A stretch of 18,718 bases of DNA from JBGPJM01 sp041485385. Lineage in GTDB: Bacteria; Planctomycetota; Phycisphaerae; Phycisphaerales; UBA1924. The DNA lies in assembly GCA_041485385.1 (NCBI GenBank), contig JBGPJM010000081.1, positions 1 through 18,718 on the forward strand. Reading direction: 5' to 3'. The position numbers and the translations under genes are program-made. Positions 4,850 to 12,302 of this stretch are shown one piece after another (the stretch's first letter is position 1; every line of letters begins with the position of its first letter). The notes beneath the pieces were generated by a model. It ran no database searches and had not been told where the DNA came from. It saw only the letters and a program-made list of their open reading frames with translations.

Positions 4850-7492
4850 TCAGCAGCCGACGGGCGGGTTGAAGAAGCAGTTGAGGAAGTCGAAGAAGTC
4901 CTGGCTGTTGACGATGTTGTCGTTGTTGAAGTCGGCGTCGGTTCCGGCGGGGCAGTTCGCGGGATTGAAGAAGCAGTTGAGGAAGTCGAAGAAGTCCTGG
5001 CTGTTGACGATGCCCGAGTTGTTGAAGTCGCAGGGGCAGGCGCTGGGGAGGCTGATGGTGAGCACGCCCGTGCCCGTGTTGCCGTCGGCCCAGCCGCCGA
5101 TGCGGATGTACCACTGGCTGCCGGCGGTGACGGGGAAGGAGACCTCGGAGGGGCCGCCGCCGATGTTGCAGTCGTCGTCGCCGCAGGCGAAGGTCTGATC
5201 CTGGAAGGGCTGCGGGCAGCCGCCCGCCGCGTTGGAGATCCCCATGACGGTATCGAAGGCGGTGCCGCTGCAGAGGCTGGCGGTGGCGGTGCCGGCGCGC
5301 GAGGCGGTGTAGCGGAACCAGACGTCCTGGTTGGCCAGGAAGTTGCCGCCGAAGGCGGAGAAGCAGCTCTCCTCGGGCCCGTCGGTGGTGGCGAAGGTGG
5401 TGGAGAAGGGGAAGGCGCCCTCGCCGACGGGCATGGCGTCGGCGCAGTTGTCGTTGGGGGGCGGGCCGACGGGCGTTCCCTCGGTCAGCGCGTCGAAGGA
5501 GTACACGGCGCTGCGTCCGTCGGTCATGGCGAGCATGGTGTTGCCGACGAGCTGGATGTCGCCTTTGGTGATATCGAGGGGGCCGCCGGTATTGTCCAGG
5601 AGCGTGAGCGTGCCCCAGGTATCGGTGGCGATGTCGTAGACGCCGACGTGCGGGGTGCCGGCGGCGCGGGCGATCCAGATTCGCCCCGAGGCGCCGGCCT
5701 GCGGGACGTACTCCATGGTGTGCCGGTTCACGTCGGGGCCGTCGGCGGCACGGGTGGTCCAGGGGAGAACCTGGGCGCTGGGGCTGAGGCGGGTGATCTG
5801 GGTTTGTCCGCCGCAGTTGACCTGCTCGCCGGTGATACCGGCGTTGTAGGAGTAGATGGCGTTGTAGGCCTGGGAGTTGTTGCTGATGGGGTTGCCGTCG
5901 GCGTCGGTCTGCTGGAGGTAGAACATGGTGGAGCCGACGGCGCCGTCGGCGAAGGCCTCGGTGGTGGCCCCCGCCCAGCGGTTGCCGACGTTGTTGAGAC
6001 CGGGCCCCACAGAGCCGTTGGCGTTCAGGGATGCGTAGAAGGACGCGCCGCTCCAGGCGTGGTAGAGCTTGCGGACGCCGCCGACCGTGAGCAACGAGAC
6101 GGCGTGGTCGCCGATCTGCCCGCCGAGGGTGTCGCCGGAAGCAACCAGCGTGAAGCCGGCGTTCGTAGCCGCCGTGGGGTAGCTGCTGAGGTCCCGCCAG
6201 GGGAACATGGGGGGGTTGGCCGGATCGGCGAGGTTGTTGGCCAGGACGTACAGCGTCGAGCCGTCGGCGCTTACGGCCATGACCGAGGTGGGCTGGTCAT
6301 AGGTGACGAAGTCCATCTCGCTGGCGTCGTCGAGCTGCACCGCGGCGGGGACCGGGGCGGCCATGTTCACCTTCTGGAGGTGGTTGGCGGCGTCCAGCGT
6401 GTAAAGCATGCTGTTGGACGACGCATACGCCATGCTGGCGAAGTTGCCAATGGGCGCCGGGAGCGTGAAGGCGACGGCACCGACCTTGTAGGTCGCGGTG
6501 CGATCGGGCGGGCGCGGGCCCGGGGGCGGCGGCGGGGGAATCTGCGTCGCCGTCGGCAGGATGTACCCCGAGCCCAGCGTGCCCAGGCCCTGGATCTGCA
6601 CGTTGTCGAGGTAGGTGATCTCGCCGGCCCCCGCGGTGCCGGCGATGCGGACCTGGAACCCGGTGATGGCGTTCTGCGCGCCGGGGTTGCCGCTGAACGG
6701 CTGGGAGTCGCCGTACTGGGTGATGACGTCGGTCTGGAAGTCAACGTGGTGCTCGCCGATCTTGACCGGCCCGCCGGGGCAGGAGATGTCGAAGAGCTCG
6801 CCGTAGATGAGGCGGCCCATGTTGTCCAAGTCGAAGTAGAGGGAGACGCGGTACCAGCGCCCGGGGAAGTTCTGCGGGGGCGGGTAGGGCTGGGGGTTGT
6901 TGTAGTAGCCGCCGGCGCCGGTGACGTTCACGAACAGCGACGTGAAGTTGATGCCGAATCCGCCGCGCCCAAAGAAGCCGAACCAGGCCCCCGCCTGGTC
7001 GACGTCGAGCTGGCCGAAGATCCTGGAGTTGGGGGCGGTCTGGTCGTCGGCGTTGCCGTAGATGTTGTCGGGCCCGTCGCCGTCGATCGTGTTGGCGTCG
7101 ATCATGATGCGGATCGGCGCGTTGGCGCGGAGGATGTCGTACTGGAACCTCACGACGCCGGTCGTGATGGGGTTGGCGAAGTCGACGCCGACGCGCCGGG
7201 CGTCGATGGTGTGGGAGATGGCCAGGGACTGGCTGCCACCCCCGATGGGGCTGTGCACGGTGCCCGAGATGTTGAACGACGAGGGCCCGGCCGCCTGGCC
7301 GGCGGTCTCGAACTGCCACCCGTTGGTGTTGGTGAACATCCCGCCGCCGTTGACGGTGACCAGCGGGCCGACGGGGTAGTTGGCGCCTTCGAAATCGATG
7401 TTGCTGAGCTGGGCCGATGCGGGCAGTGCGCCGGCGAGGCCGACGGCGGCAACGCCGAGCAGGATCCTGGTCGTGAACAGATTCGGTCTCAT
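4850..7492 (-). CDS. Large secreted protein with two C-terminal dockerin-like repeats
   Basis: An 880-residue exported protein. The start at 7492 is chosen because AGGAG lies eight bases upstream and a signal peptide follows at once (MRPNLFTTRILLG, cleavage near LPASA/Q). In order: a beta-rich domain resembling lectin-like modules (FEGANYPVG to ITYLDNVQIQG, about the first 310 residues); a proline linker (IPPPPPPGPRPP); a region of repeated strands such as MLYTLDAANHLQKVN and STLYVLANNL suggesting a beta-propeller; a module starting PPNDNCADAMPVGEG with paired cysteines, typical of pre-peptidase-like modules; and two EF-hand/dockerin-like repeats (CDFNNSGIVNSQDFFDFLNCFF and DADFNNDNIVNSQDFFDFLNCFF). 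The acidic D-N-N loop residues suggest calcium binding. No catalytic motif is recognised. It may be a cell-surface or extracellular-matrix protein. Confidence 0.85.
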   Translation of the reverse strand: MRPNLFTTRILLGVAAVGLAGALPASAQLSNIDFEGANYPVGPLVTVNGGGMFTNTNGWQFETAGQAAGPSSFNISGTVHSPIGGGSQSLAISHTIDARRVGVDFANPITTGVVRFQYDILRANAPIRIMIDANTIDGDGPDNIYGNADDQTAPNSRIFGQLDVDQAGAWFGFFGRGGFGINFTSLFVNVTGAGGYYNNPQPYPPPQNFPGRWYRVSLYFDLDNMGRLIYGELFDISCPGGPVKIGEHHVDFQTDVITQYGDSQPFSGNPGAQNAITGFQVRIAGTAGAGEITYLDNVQIQGLGTLGSGYILPTATQIPPPPPPGPRPPDRTATYKVGAVAFTLPAPIGNFASMAYASSNSMLYTLDAANHLQKVNMAAPVPAAVQLDDASEMDFVTYDQPTSVMAVSADGSTLYVLANNLADPANPPMFPWRDLSSYPTAATNAGFTLVASGDTLGGQIGDHAVSLLTVGGVRKLYHAWSGASFYASLNANGSVGPGLNNVGNRWAGATTEAFADGAVGSTMFYLQQTDADGNPISNNSQAYNAIYSYNAGITGEQVNCGGQTQITRLSPSAQVLPWTTRAADGPDVNRHTMEYVPQAGASGRIWIARAAGTPHVGVYDIATDTWGTLTLLDNTGGPLDITKGDIQLVGNTMLAMTDGRSAVYSFDALTEGTPVGPPPNDNCADAMPVGEGAFPFSTTFATTDGPEESCFSAFGGNFLANQDVWFRYTASRAGTATASLCSGTAFDTVMGISNAAGGCPQPFQDQTFACGDDDCNIGGGPSEVSFPVTAGSQWYIRIGGWADGNTGTGVLTISLPSACPCDFNNSGIVNSQDFFDFLNCFFNPANCPAGTDADFNNDNIVNSQDFFDFLNCFFNPPVGC
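4869..5012. repeat. 48-bp perfect direct repeat encoding the dockerin motifs
   Basis: A 48-base sequence starting TTGAAGAAGCAGTTGAGGAA occurs identically at 4869-4916 and 4965-5012, offset by 96 bases (32 codons). It encodes the shared IVNSQDFFDFLNCFFN segment of the two C-terminal repeats. Identity at DNA level, including third codon positions, points to a recent duplication or gene conversion. Confidence 0.9.
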
Positions 7493-7506
7493 GATGCGTG
7501 CTCCTG

Positions 7507-7526
7507 CCGCTGGAGAGAGCCAGCGG
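7507..7526 (-). promoter_or_regulatory. Hairpin directly before the dockerin-gene ribosome binding site
   Basis: On the mRNA, CCGCTGG and CCAGCGG form a perfect 7-bp stem around the loop CTCTCT. The hairpin ends one base before AGGAG and 14 bases before the ATG at 7492. It could expose or stabilise the translation start region. A second inverted repeat (GCGCCCC at 7684-7690, GGGGCGC at 7708-7714) lies in the same divergent 317-bp intergenic region. I see no convincing -35/-10 pair for either flanking gene there. Confidence 0.5.
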
Positions 7527-7809
7527 AACAATGAGGGACGGATTCGCGGGCTCTGTCGAAGGTAGCCGCGGGCGGGCGTGGTCGCAAGGGATTTCCGCGC
7601 CGGACCCAGTAGGAAAATTCCCCGATTCTCTGCGGCTCCGGAGATGGACGTGATATGGTCGGTGTGGACGGCGTTGAACAGCGGCGCCCCGCGGTGTAGC
7701 CTCTCTAGGGGCGCACGGTGTTATGGGCGGCGAAGCGGGGCGTTGCAACGGGGAGTGGGCGCGGACGGTTGAACCCGACGGCGGAGCAAGCACAAGCCAG
7801 GGGACGGCC

Positions 7810-8730
7810 ATGAGCGGATCCAGACTTCGGCGGACCGGGACGGCGCGCGGGCGGAGGGGGGGGCGCGGGGGGTTCACGCTCATCGAGCTGCTGGTGGTGA
7901 TCGCCATCATCTCGCTGCTCATCTCGTTGCTCCTGCCGGCGCTGGGGCAGGCGCGCGAGGCGGGGCGGATGTCGCAGTGCGCGGCCAGCTGCCGCAGTGC
8001 GTTCCAGCTGGCGCAGGTCTTCGCGACCGACCGCAAGGGGCAGGCGCCGCTGGCCGGGCTGTTCTGGACGTTCAACGGCGGGAGCTTCAGCTCGGCGAAC
8101 CTGCCGTCGACGCTGCTCTACTACACCGACGGCCCCTTGCAGAGGCCGATGCCCTTCTATGCGTCCCTGGCGTCGTACAGCGGGGTCGAGTTGGACACCT
8201 CGTCTCGCCTGGCGCTGCGCCGGAGCCTGGGGGTCGGCAGTACCGAGGAGCTCTCGGCGCAGCAGTTCTTCAAGTACTACAAGTGCCCGTCGGACAAGAC
8301 CTACGACCTGTCGGACCCGACCATGTTCGGCAACACGCTGGCGGCCAACGGGTGGTGGGACCCGGCGACGCAGAACGTGCCGGAGCCGACCTCGTACATG
8401 TTCAACGAGTGGGCGCTGGGAGACTTCCCGGGCGGCCACCGGCTCTTCGGGAAGATCGAGAAATCGGTCTTTCCGTCCGAGACGTTCATCATCGCCGACG
8501 GCGAGCCCAAGCAGAGCGACCGGCAGTTCATGACGGTGTGGGACGACATCTCGATGAGCCGGTTCAACCTGTGGCAGTACAACCTGGACTACGAGCCCAC
8601 CGGGATCCTGCACGAGAACTTCGACGCGCAGCGACACGGCAAGACGATGAACGTCACCTACCTGGACGGGCACGGCGGGAACACGGCGCTCCGCGGCAGC
8701 GAACTGCGGAAGGTGCTGATCAATAACTGA
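7810..8730 (+). CDS. Prepilin-like protein with N-terminal cleavage/methylation motif
   Basis: A 306-residue protein, started at ATG 7810 with AGGGGA upstream. A basic leader (RRTGTARGRRGGRG) precedes GFTLIELLVVIAIISLLISLLLPAL, the type IV prepilin/pseudopilin signature. The leader would be cleaved after Gly by prepilin peptidase, with Glu five residues into the mature protein. The remainder includes CASCRSAFQLAQVFATDRKG, YYKCPSDKTY (a CPSD motif common in this group), NEWALGDFPGG and a final VTYLDGHGG, matching the planctomycete group of type II secretion-like pseudopilins with a C-terminal 'DGH' motif. Such paralogues are very numerous in these bacteria and their roles are mostly unknown. 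I find no clear terminator between its stop codon and the his leader 70 bases downstream. Confidence 0.85.
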   Translation: MSGSRLRRTGTARGRRGGRGGFTLIELLVVIAIISLLISLLLPALGQAREAGRMSQCAASCRSAFQLAQVFATDRKGQAPLAGLFWTFNGGSFSSANLPSTLLYYTDGPLQRPMPFYASLASYSGVELDTSSRLALRRSLGVGSTEELSAQQFFKYYKCPSDKTYDLSDPTMFGNTLAANGWWDPATQNVPEPTSYMFNEWALGDFPGGHRLFGKIEKSVFPSETFIIADGEPKQSDRQFMTVWDDISMSRFNLWQYNLDYEPTGILHENFDAQRHGKTMNVTYLDGHGGNTALRGSELRKVLINN

Positions 8731-8766
8731 TTCTTGTGTTGGGGGCCCGGGCCTGCTGGGGAAACG

Positions 8767-8794
8767 TGGACCGGGAGGCGGTCGCGGCTATTAT
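8767..8794 (+). promoter_or_regulatory. Possible his operon promoter
   Basis: TATTAT (8789-8794) matches a -10 box at five of six positions, and TGGACC (8767-8772) is a weak -35 box 16 bases before it. Transcription would begin near 8801, only a few bases before the leader ATG at 8804, so the GGAG at 8795-8798 could not then serve as ribosome binding site. Either the leader peptide is translated almost leaderless, or the real promoter is further upstream and GGAG is used. Confidence 0.35.
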
Positions 8795-8803
8795 GGAGTC
8801 GTC

Positions 8804-8866
8804 ATGAGTTCGACCCGCCAGCATCATCATCGCACCCATCACCACACAGGGCGTGTGGCCGGGTAG
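8804..8866 (+). CDS. His operon leader peptide (attenuation peptide)
   Basis: A 20-residue open frame, MSSTRQ-HHHRTHHH-TGRVAG, with six His codons within eight positions. GGAG lies five bases before the ATG. It is followed by a terminator-like hairpin and then by hisG. Ribosome stalling on the His codons when charged tRNA-His is scarce would let the transcript fold past the terminator, as in the classical enterobacterial hisL attenuator. The peptide sequence is unlike the E. coli one, and chance occurrence of six His codons just before hisG is very unlikely. Function as an attenuation peptide is inferred from composition and position. Confidence 0.88.
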   Translation: MSSTRQHHHRTHHHTGRVAG

Positions 8867-8915
8867 CGGTGCGCGGCGGAGCGATCTGACCGTTTGACAA
8901 CTGCGAACGCCGGCC
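8855..8915 (+). promoter_or_regulatory. Candidate antiterminator pairing of the his attenuator
   Basis: GGCCGG at 8857-8862, at the end of the leader peptide frame, can pair with CCGGCC at 8910-8915, which is the left arm of the terminator. CGGCG at 8874-8878 can also pair with CGCCG at 8908-8912. Either pairing would block terminator formation. A ribosome that reads through to the TAG at 8864 would cover the first segment and allow termination. A ribosome stalled at the His codons would leave it free. The pairings are short, and no folding was computed. Confidence 0.5.
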
Positions 8916-8938
8916 CCGATGGCCGGCGTTTCTCGCTT
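8906..8938 (+). terminator. Attenuator terminator before hisG
   Basis: AACGCCGGCC (8906-8915) and GGCCGGCGTT (8921-8930) form a perfect 10-bp stem with a five-base loop (CCGAT). A pyrimidine-rich, U-containing tail (TTTCTCGCTTCTT) follows. It lies 40 bases after the leader peptide stop and about 50 bases before hisG. Its position between a His-rich leader peptide and the first his gene makes an attenuator the best reading. Confidence 0.82.
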
Positions 8939-8982
8939 CTTGACGCGAGAGTCGACCCGGGCCGGGTGGAAAGGAGCCTGGG

Positions 8983-9873
8983 ATGGCGATCGACGACAAC
9001 GGGGCGAAAGGCCCGGCACAGACGCTGAAGCTGGCGCTGCCCAAAGGGCGGATGCAGGAGGGCGTCTTCGCGCTGCTGGCGGACGCGGGGATCGGTCTGC
9101 GCGTGGGCGCACGCGGCTACCGACCGACGCTCTCGCTCCCGGGCGTCGAGGCCAAGATGCTCAAGCCGCAGAACATCGTGGAGATGCTGCACGCCGGGAC
9201 GCGCGACGCCGGGTTCGCCGGGGCCGACTGGGTCGCCGAGCTCGGGGCCGATGTGGTCGAGCTGCTCGACACGGGGCTGGACCCCGTGAAGCTGGTGGCG
9301 GCCGCGCCGGCGTCGCTCCTGGAGAAGGGCGAACTGCCGCGCCGGGCGCTGGTCGTGGCGTCGGAGTATGAGAGGCTGACGGCGGGGTGGATCACGGCAC
9401 GGGGGATCGGGGCGAAGTTCGTGCGCTCCTACGGGGCGACGGAGGTCTTCCCGCCCGAGGACGCCGACTGCATCGTGGACGTGACGGCCACCGGCGAGAC
9501 GCTGCGGGCCAACAACATGGTCGTCGTGGACGAGCTGCTGCGCTCGTCGACGAGGCTGTACGCCAGCCGCGCGGCGATGGAGGACCCGTCGCGTCGGCGC
9601 GGCGTGGAGCGGCTGGTGCTGCTGGTCCGCTCGGCGCTGGAGGCCCGCCGGCGCGTGATGCTGGAGGTGAACGTAACGGAGGAGGCGATGGAGGCGGTGA
9701 TCGCCGTGCTCCCGTGCATGCGCGAGCCGACCGTCTCGCCGCTGCACGCCGGGGCCGGTTATGCGGTGAAGGCGGCGGTGCCGCGCGACCAGCTCGCGGT
9801 GATCATCCCGGAGATCAAGGCCCGCGGCGGGACCGACATCGTGGTGACGGCGCTGTCGCAGATCATCCCCTGA
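8983..9873 (+). CDS. hisG: ATP phosphoribosyltransferase, long form
   Basis: The first step of histidine synthesis: ATP and PRPP are joined to give phosphoribosyl-ATP. A 296-residue protein with the family opening LKLALPKGRM, GYRPTLSLPGVEAKMLKPQNI, the DAGFAGADWV segment, and the PRPP-binding stretch EDADCIVDVTATGETLRANN. The length and the C-terminal segment (VTEEAMEAVIAVLPCMREPTVSPL to IPEIKARGGTDIVVTALSQIIP) show the long form with a regulatory, histidine-binding domain, so no separate HisZ is needed. AAAGGAG lies seven bases before the ATG. It is the first structural gene after the attenuator, so both feedback inhibition and attenuation probably control flux here. Confidence 0.97.
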   Translation: MAIDDNGAKGPAQTLKLALPKGRMQEGVFALLADAGIGLRVGARGYRPTLSLPGVEAKMLKPQNIVEMLHAGTRDAGFAGADWVAELGADVVELLDTGLDPVKLVAAAPASLLEKGELPRRALVVASEYERLTAGWITARGIGAKFVRSYGATEVFPPEDADCIVDVTATGETLRANNMVVVDELLRSSTRLYASRAAMEDPSRRRGVERLVLLVRSALEARRRVMLEVNVTEEAMEAVIAVLPCMREPTVSPLHAGAGYAVKAAVPRDQLAVIIPEIKARGGTDIVVTALSQIIP

Positions 9874-9922
9874 TGTCGTGAACGGATCGATACAGGCTCG
9901 AAATCGCGAAAGAGGCAGAAGC

Positions 9923-11080
9923 TTGAACACGAAGGTTGCGAACAACTCGAAGGACGTGCCGGCAGGACCGCGGCCGCGCGCGGCGATGGCGCGCGTGCGC
10001 GGGTATGAGCCGGGGCACACCGACGAGCGGATCGACCTGAAGCTGGACGCCAACGAGGGGCCGGCGGCGCCCGGAGAGGTCGGCGCGGCGGCCCGAGCCG
10101 TGCAGGCGGAGGTGATCAGGCGGTACCCGGCGGGCGCACCGGGGGCCGACAAGGCCGAACTGGAGCGGCTGCTGGCGGAGCGGCTGGGGATCGAGCCGGC
10201 GCGGGCGCTGGTGACGGCGGGGGGCGACGAGGCGCTGGACAGGGTGTGCCGCGCGTACCTGGAGGTGGGGCGCGAGATCGTGCTGCCCGTCCCGACATTC
10301 GAGATGCTGCGGCACTACGCGGTCCTGTCCGGGGCGGAGGTGGTCGAGGTGGCGTGGTGGGAGGGCGAGTTCCCGGTCGGCGCGGTGCTGGAGCGAGCGA
10401 GTGCGAAGACGGCGGTGATCGCGGTGGTGTCGCCGAACAACCCGACCGGAGCGGCGGCCAGGGTGCGGGACCTGGAACGGCTGGCGGCGGGCGCACCGGG
10501 GGCCCTGCTTCTGGTGGACCTGGCGTACACAGAGTTCGCGGACGAGGACCTGACGGCGGCGGCGCTGGCGCTGCCGAACGCGGTGGTGGTGCGGACGCTC
10601 TCGAAGGCGTGGGGGATGGCGGGGCTGCGCGTCGGGTACGCCGCTGCGGGAGGGCGGGGTGGGGCGGAGATCATCGGCGTGCTGCGGAAGGCCGGCGGAC
10701 CGTACTCGGTGGCGGGCCCGTCGATTGCGGCGGCGCGGGAGATCCTGCGGGGACTCGGCAGCGCGGTGAGCGCGGCTGTGGTGGCCCGCGTCCGGTGCGA
10801 ACGGACGGAGCTGGCACGCGTGCTCCGGGAGCTGGGGGCGCGCCCGCTGGAGTCGCAGGCGAACTTCGTGCTGGCGCGGTTCGACGATGCGACGGGCGTG
10901 CACGCGCGGCTCGCGGCGCAAGGGATCGCTGTGCGGCGCTTCGGCAAGGGGACCGGGCTGGAGACGTTCCTGCGGATCACCTGCCCGTGCGATGACACCC
11001 TGTTCGAAAGGCTGTGCGGGGCACTGCGGACGGCGACGGGGGGAGGCGGGGGGGCGATCGGGAAGGAGGCGACGGCGTGA
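9923..11080 (+). CDS. hisC: Histidinol-phosphate aminotransferase
   Basis: A PLP enzyme converting imidazole-acetol phosphate and glutamate to histidinol phosphate. Family marks are LDANEGP, RYP, VTAGGDEALDRV, SPNNPTG, VDLAYTEF and TLSKAWGMAGLRVGYA, which carries the PLP lysine. They are followed by the C-terminal ANFVLARF and RRFGKGTGLETFLRIT, which contains the substrate-binding Arg region. The start is uncertain. TTG 9923 has AGAGG about seven bases upstream and gives 385 residues. A GTG at 9878, five bases after the hisG stop, lacks a ribosome binding site and adds 15 residues. An ATG at 9986 is close to the usual family start but also lacks one. The stop overlaps the hisB start (TGATG). 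Confidence 0.94.
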   Translation: MNTKVANNSKDVPAGPRPRAAMARVRGYEPGHTDERIDLKLDANEGPAAPGEVGAAARAVQAEVIRRYPAGAPGADKAELERLLAERLGIEPARALVTAGGDEALDRVCRAYLEVGREIVLPVPTFEMLRHYAVLSGAEVVEVAWWEGEFPVGAVLERASAKTAVIAVVSPNNPTGAAARVRDLERLAAGAPGALLLVDLAYTEFADEDLTAAALALPNAVVVRTLSKAWGMAGLRVGYAAAGGRGGAEIIGVLRKAGGPYSVAGPSIAAAREILRGLGSAVSAAVVARVRCERTELARVLRELGARPLESQANFVLARFDDATGVHARLAAQGIAVRRFGKGTGLETFLRITCPCDDTLFERLCGALRTATGGGGGAIGKEATA

Positions 11081-11667
11081 TGGACCCTCGAACGGCGCGG
11101 GTGGAGAGGAAGACACGGGAGACCGCGGTGGTCGTGTCGCTGTGCCTGGACGGGCGCGGCGAATCGAAGATCACCACGGGGATCGGGTTCCTGGACCACC
11201 TCTTGACAGCACTCACGAAGCACGCGCGGTTCGATGTCGAGCTGGCCTGCCGCGGCGACCTAGAGGTGGACGACCACCACACCGTCGAGGACTGCGCACT
11301 GGCGCTGGGGGAGGCGATCGATCGCTCGTTGGGGGAGCGTCGCGGCGTGGCGAGGTTCGGCTCGGCGTACGCGCCGCTGGACGAGGCGCTGGCGCGGGCG
11401 GTGGTGGACCTCTCGGGGCGCCCGCTGGCGGTGGTGGATCTGGGGCTCCGGCGCGATTCGATCGGCGGCCTGGCATGCGAGAACATCCCGCACGTGGCGC
11501 GCTCGCTGGCGATGGCGGCGCGGGCGACGGTGCACGTGGACGTGCTGCGCGGCGAGAACGACCACCACCGGGCCGAGGCGGCGTTCAAGGCCCTGGCGCT
11601 GGCGCTGCGCGCCGCGGTGGCCCGGGACGGCTCGGCCGAGGTGCCCAGCACGAAGGGGGTGTTGTGA
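11080..11667 (+). CDS. hisB: Imidazoleglycerol-phosphate dehydratase (single domain)
   Basis: Dehydrates imidazole glycerol phosphate to imidazole-acetol phosphate using manganese. 195 residues, the normal size for the dehydratase alone. Motifs: GIGFLDHLLTALTKHARFD, DDHHTVEDCALALG, a middle HVARSLAMAA, and ENDHHRAEAAFKALALAL, which supply the two His/Glu metal-binding clusters. There is no N-terminal phosphatase domain, unlike the bifunctional E. coli HisB, so histidinol-phosphate phosphatase must be encoded elsewhere. The ATG overlaps the hisC stop by one base, with AAGGAGG upstream inside hisC, and the stop overlaps hisH in the same way. Confidence 0.96.
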   Translation: MDPRTARVERKTRETAVVVSLCLDGRGESKITTGIGFLDHLLTALTKHARFDVELACRGDLEVDDHHTVEDCALALGEAIDRSLGERRGVARFGSAYAPLDEALARAVVDLSGRPLAVVDLGLRRDSIGGLACENIPHVARSLAMAARATVHVDVLRGENDHHRAEAAFKALALALRAAVARDGSAEVPSTKGVL

Positions 11668-12302
11668 TGGGCGAGGTGGTCGTGGTGCGCACCGGGACGG
11701 CGAACCTGGCGTCGGTGCTGGCGGCGCTGCAGCGCGCGGGGGCGCCGGCGCGGGTGAGCGACGAGGCCGCGGACGTGGAGCGCGCGGCGAGGGTCGTGCT
11801 GCCGGGCGTGGGAGCGTTCGGCAGCGCCATGGCGGCGCTGGACGAGCGGGGCCTGCGCGAGGCGATCCGTGATCGCATCGAGGCCGGGCGACCGCTCCTG
11901 GGGATCTGCCTGGGGATGCAGGTGCTGTGCGAGGGGAGCGAGGAGAGCCCGGGCGTGCCGGGACTTTGCCTGGTGCCCGGCGTGGTGCGCCGGTTTGGCG
12001 AGGGCGTGAAGTCGCCGCAGCTTGGGTGGAACCGCGTGACGCCGCGCGGGGCAGGCGGGCTGGTGCGCGAGGGGTACGCGTACTTCGCCAACTCCTACCG
12101 CCTGGCCGAAACGCCGCCTGGGTGGAGCGTGGCGACCGCCGATCACGGCGGCGAGTTCGTCGCGGCGATCCAGCGCGGGGCGGGGAGGGCGGGGGGGGTG
12201 CTCGCATGCCAGTTCCACCCGGAGCTGTCGGGGGCGTGGGGGCTGCAGCTGATCCGGCGGTGGCTGGACGCCGCCGCACAGGAAGGAGGCGGGCGATGCT
12301 GA
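11667..12302 (+). CDS. hisH: Imidazole glycerol phosphate synthase, glutaminase subunit
   Basis: A class I glutamine amidotransferase that feeds ammonia to HisF. 211 residues. The nucleophile is C81 in GICLGMQ, and the His/Glu pair is H184/E186 in CQFHPELSG. Other family marks are LPGVGAFGSAM, PQLGWN and YAYFANSYR. The N-terminal loop usually reading YGxGNLxSV is RTGTANLASV here, a variant in an otherwise standard protein. It starts on TGATG with the hisB stop. Its last seven bases overlap the hisF start, which suits a subunit pair made in equal amounts. Confidence 0.95.
   Translation: MGEVVVVRTGTANLASVLAALQRAGAPARVSDEAADVERAARVVLPGVGAFGSAMAALDERGLREAIRDRIEAGRPLLGICLGMQVLCEGSEESPGVPGLCLVPGVVRRFGEGVKSPQLGWNRVTPRGAGGLVREGYAYFANSYRLAETPPGWSVATADHGGEFVAAIQRGAGRAGGVLACQFHPELSGAWGLQLIRRWLDAAAQEGGGRC

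Noticed and set aside
4784..7534. A plus-strand open frame of 916 codons
   Set aside because: It is the shadow of the dockerin-repeat gene, with a Gly/Val/Asp/Glu-rich low-complexity translation and no recognisable domain.
7684..7714. Inverted repeat GCGCCCC/GGGGCGC as a terminator
   Set aside because: The loop is 17 bases and no T-run follows on either strand; it lies between two divergent genes, so at most it is an operator-like element.
8894..8899. TTGACA as a -35 box for hisG
   Set aside because: Seventeen bases downstream there is no -10-like sequence, only the GC-rich terminator stem, so it is probably coincidental.
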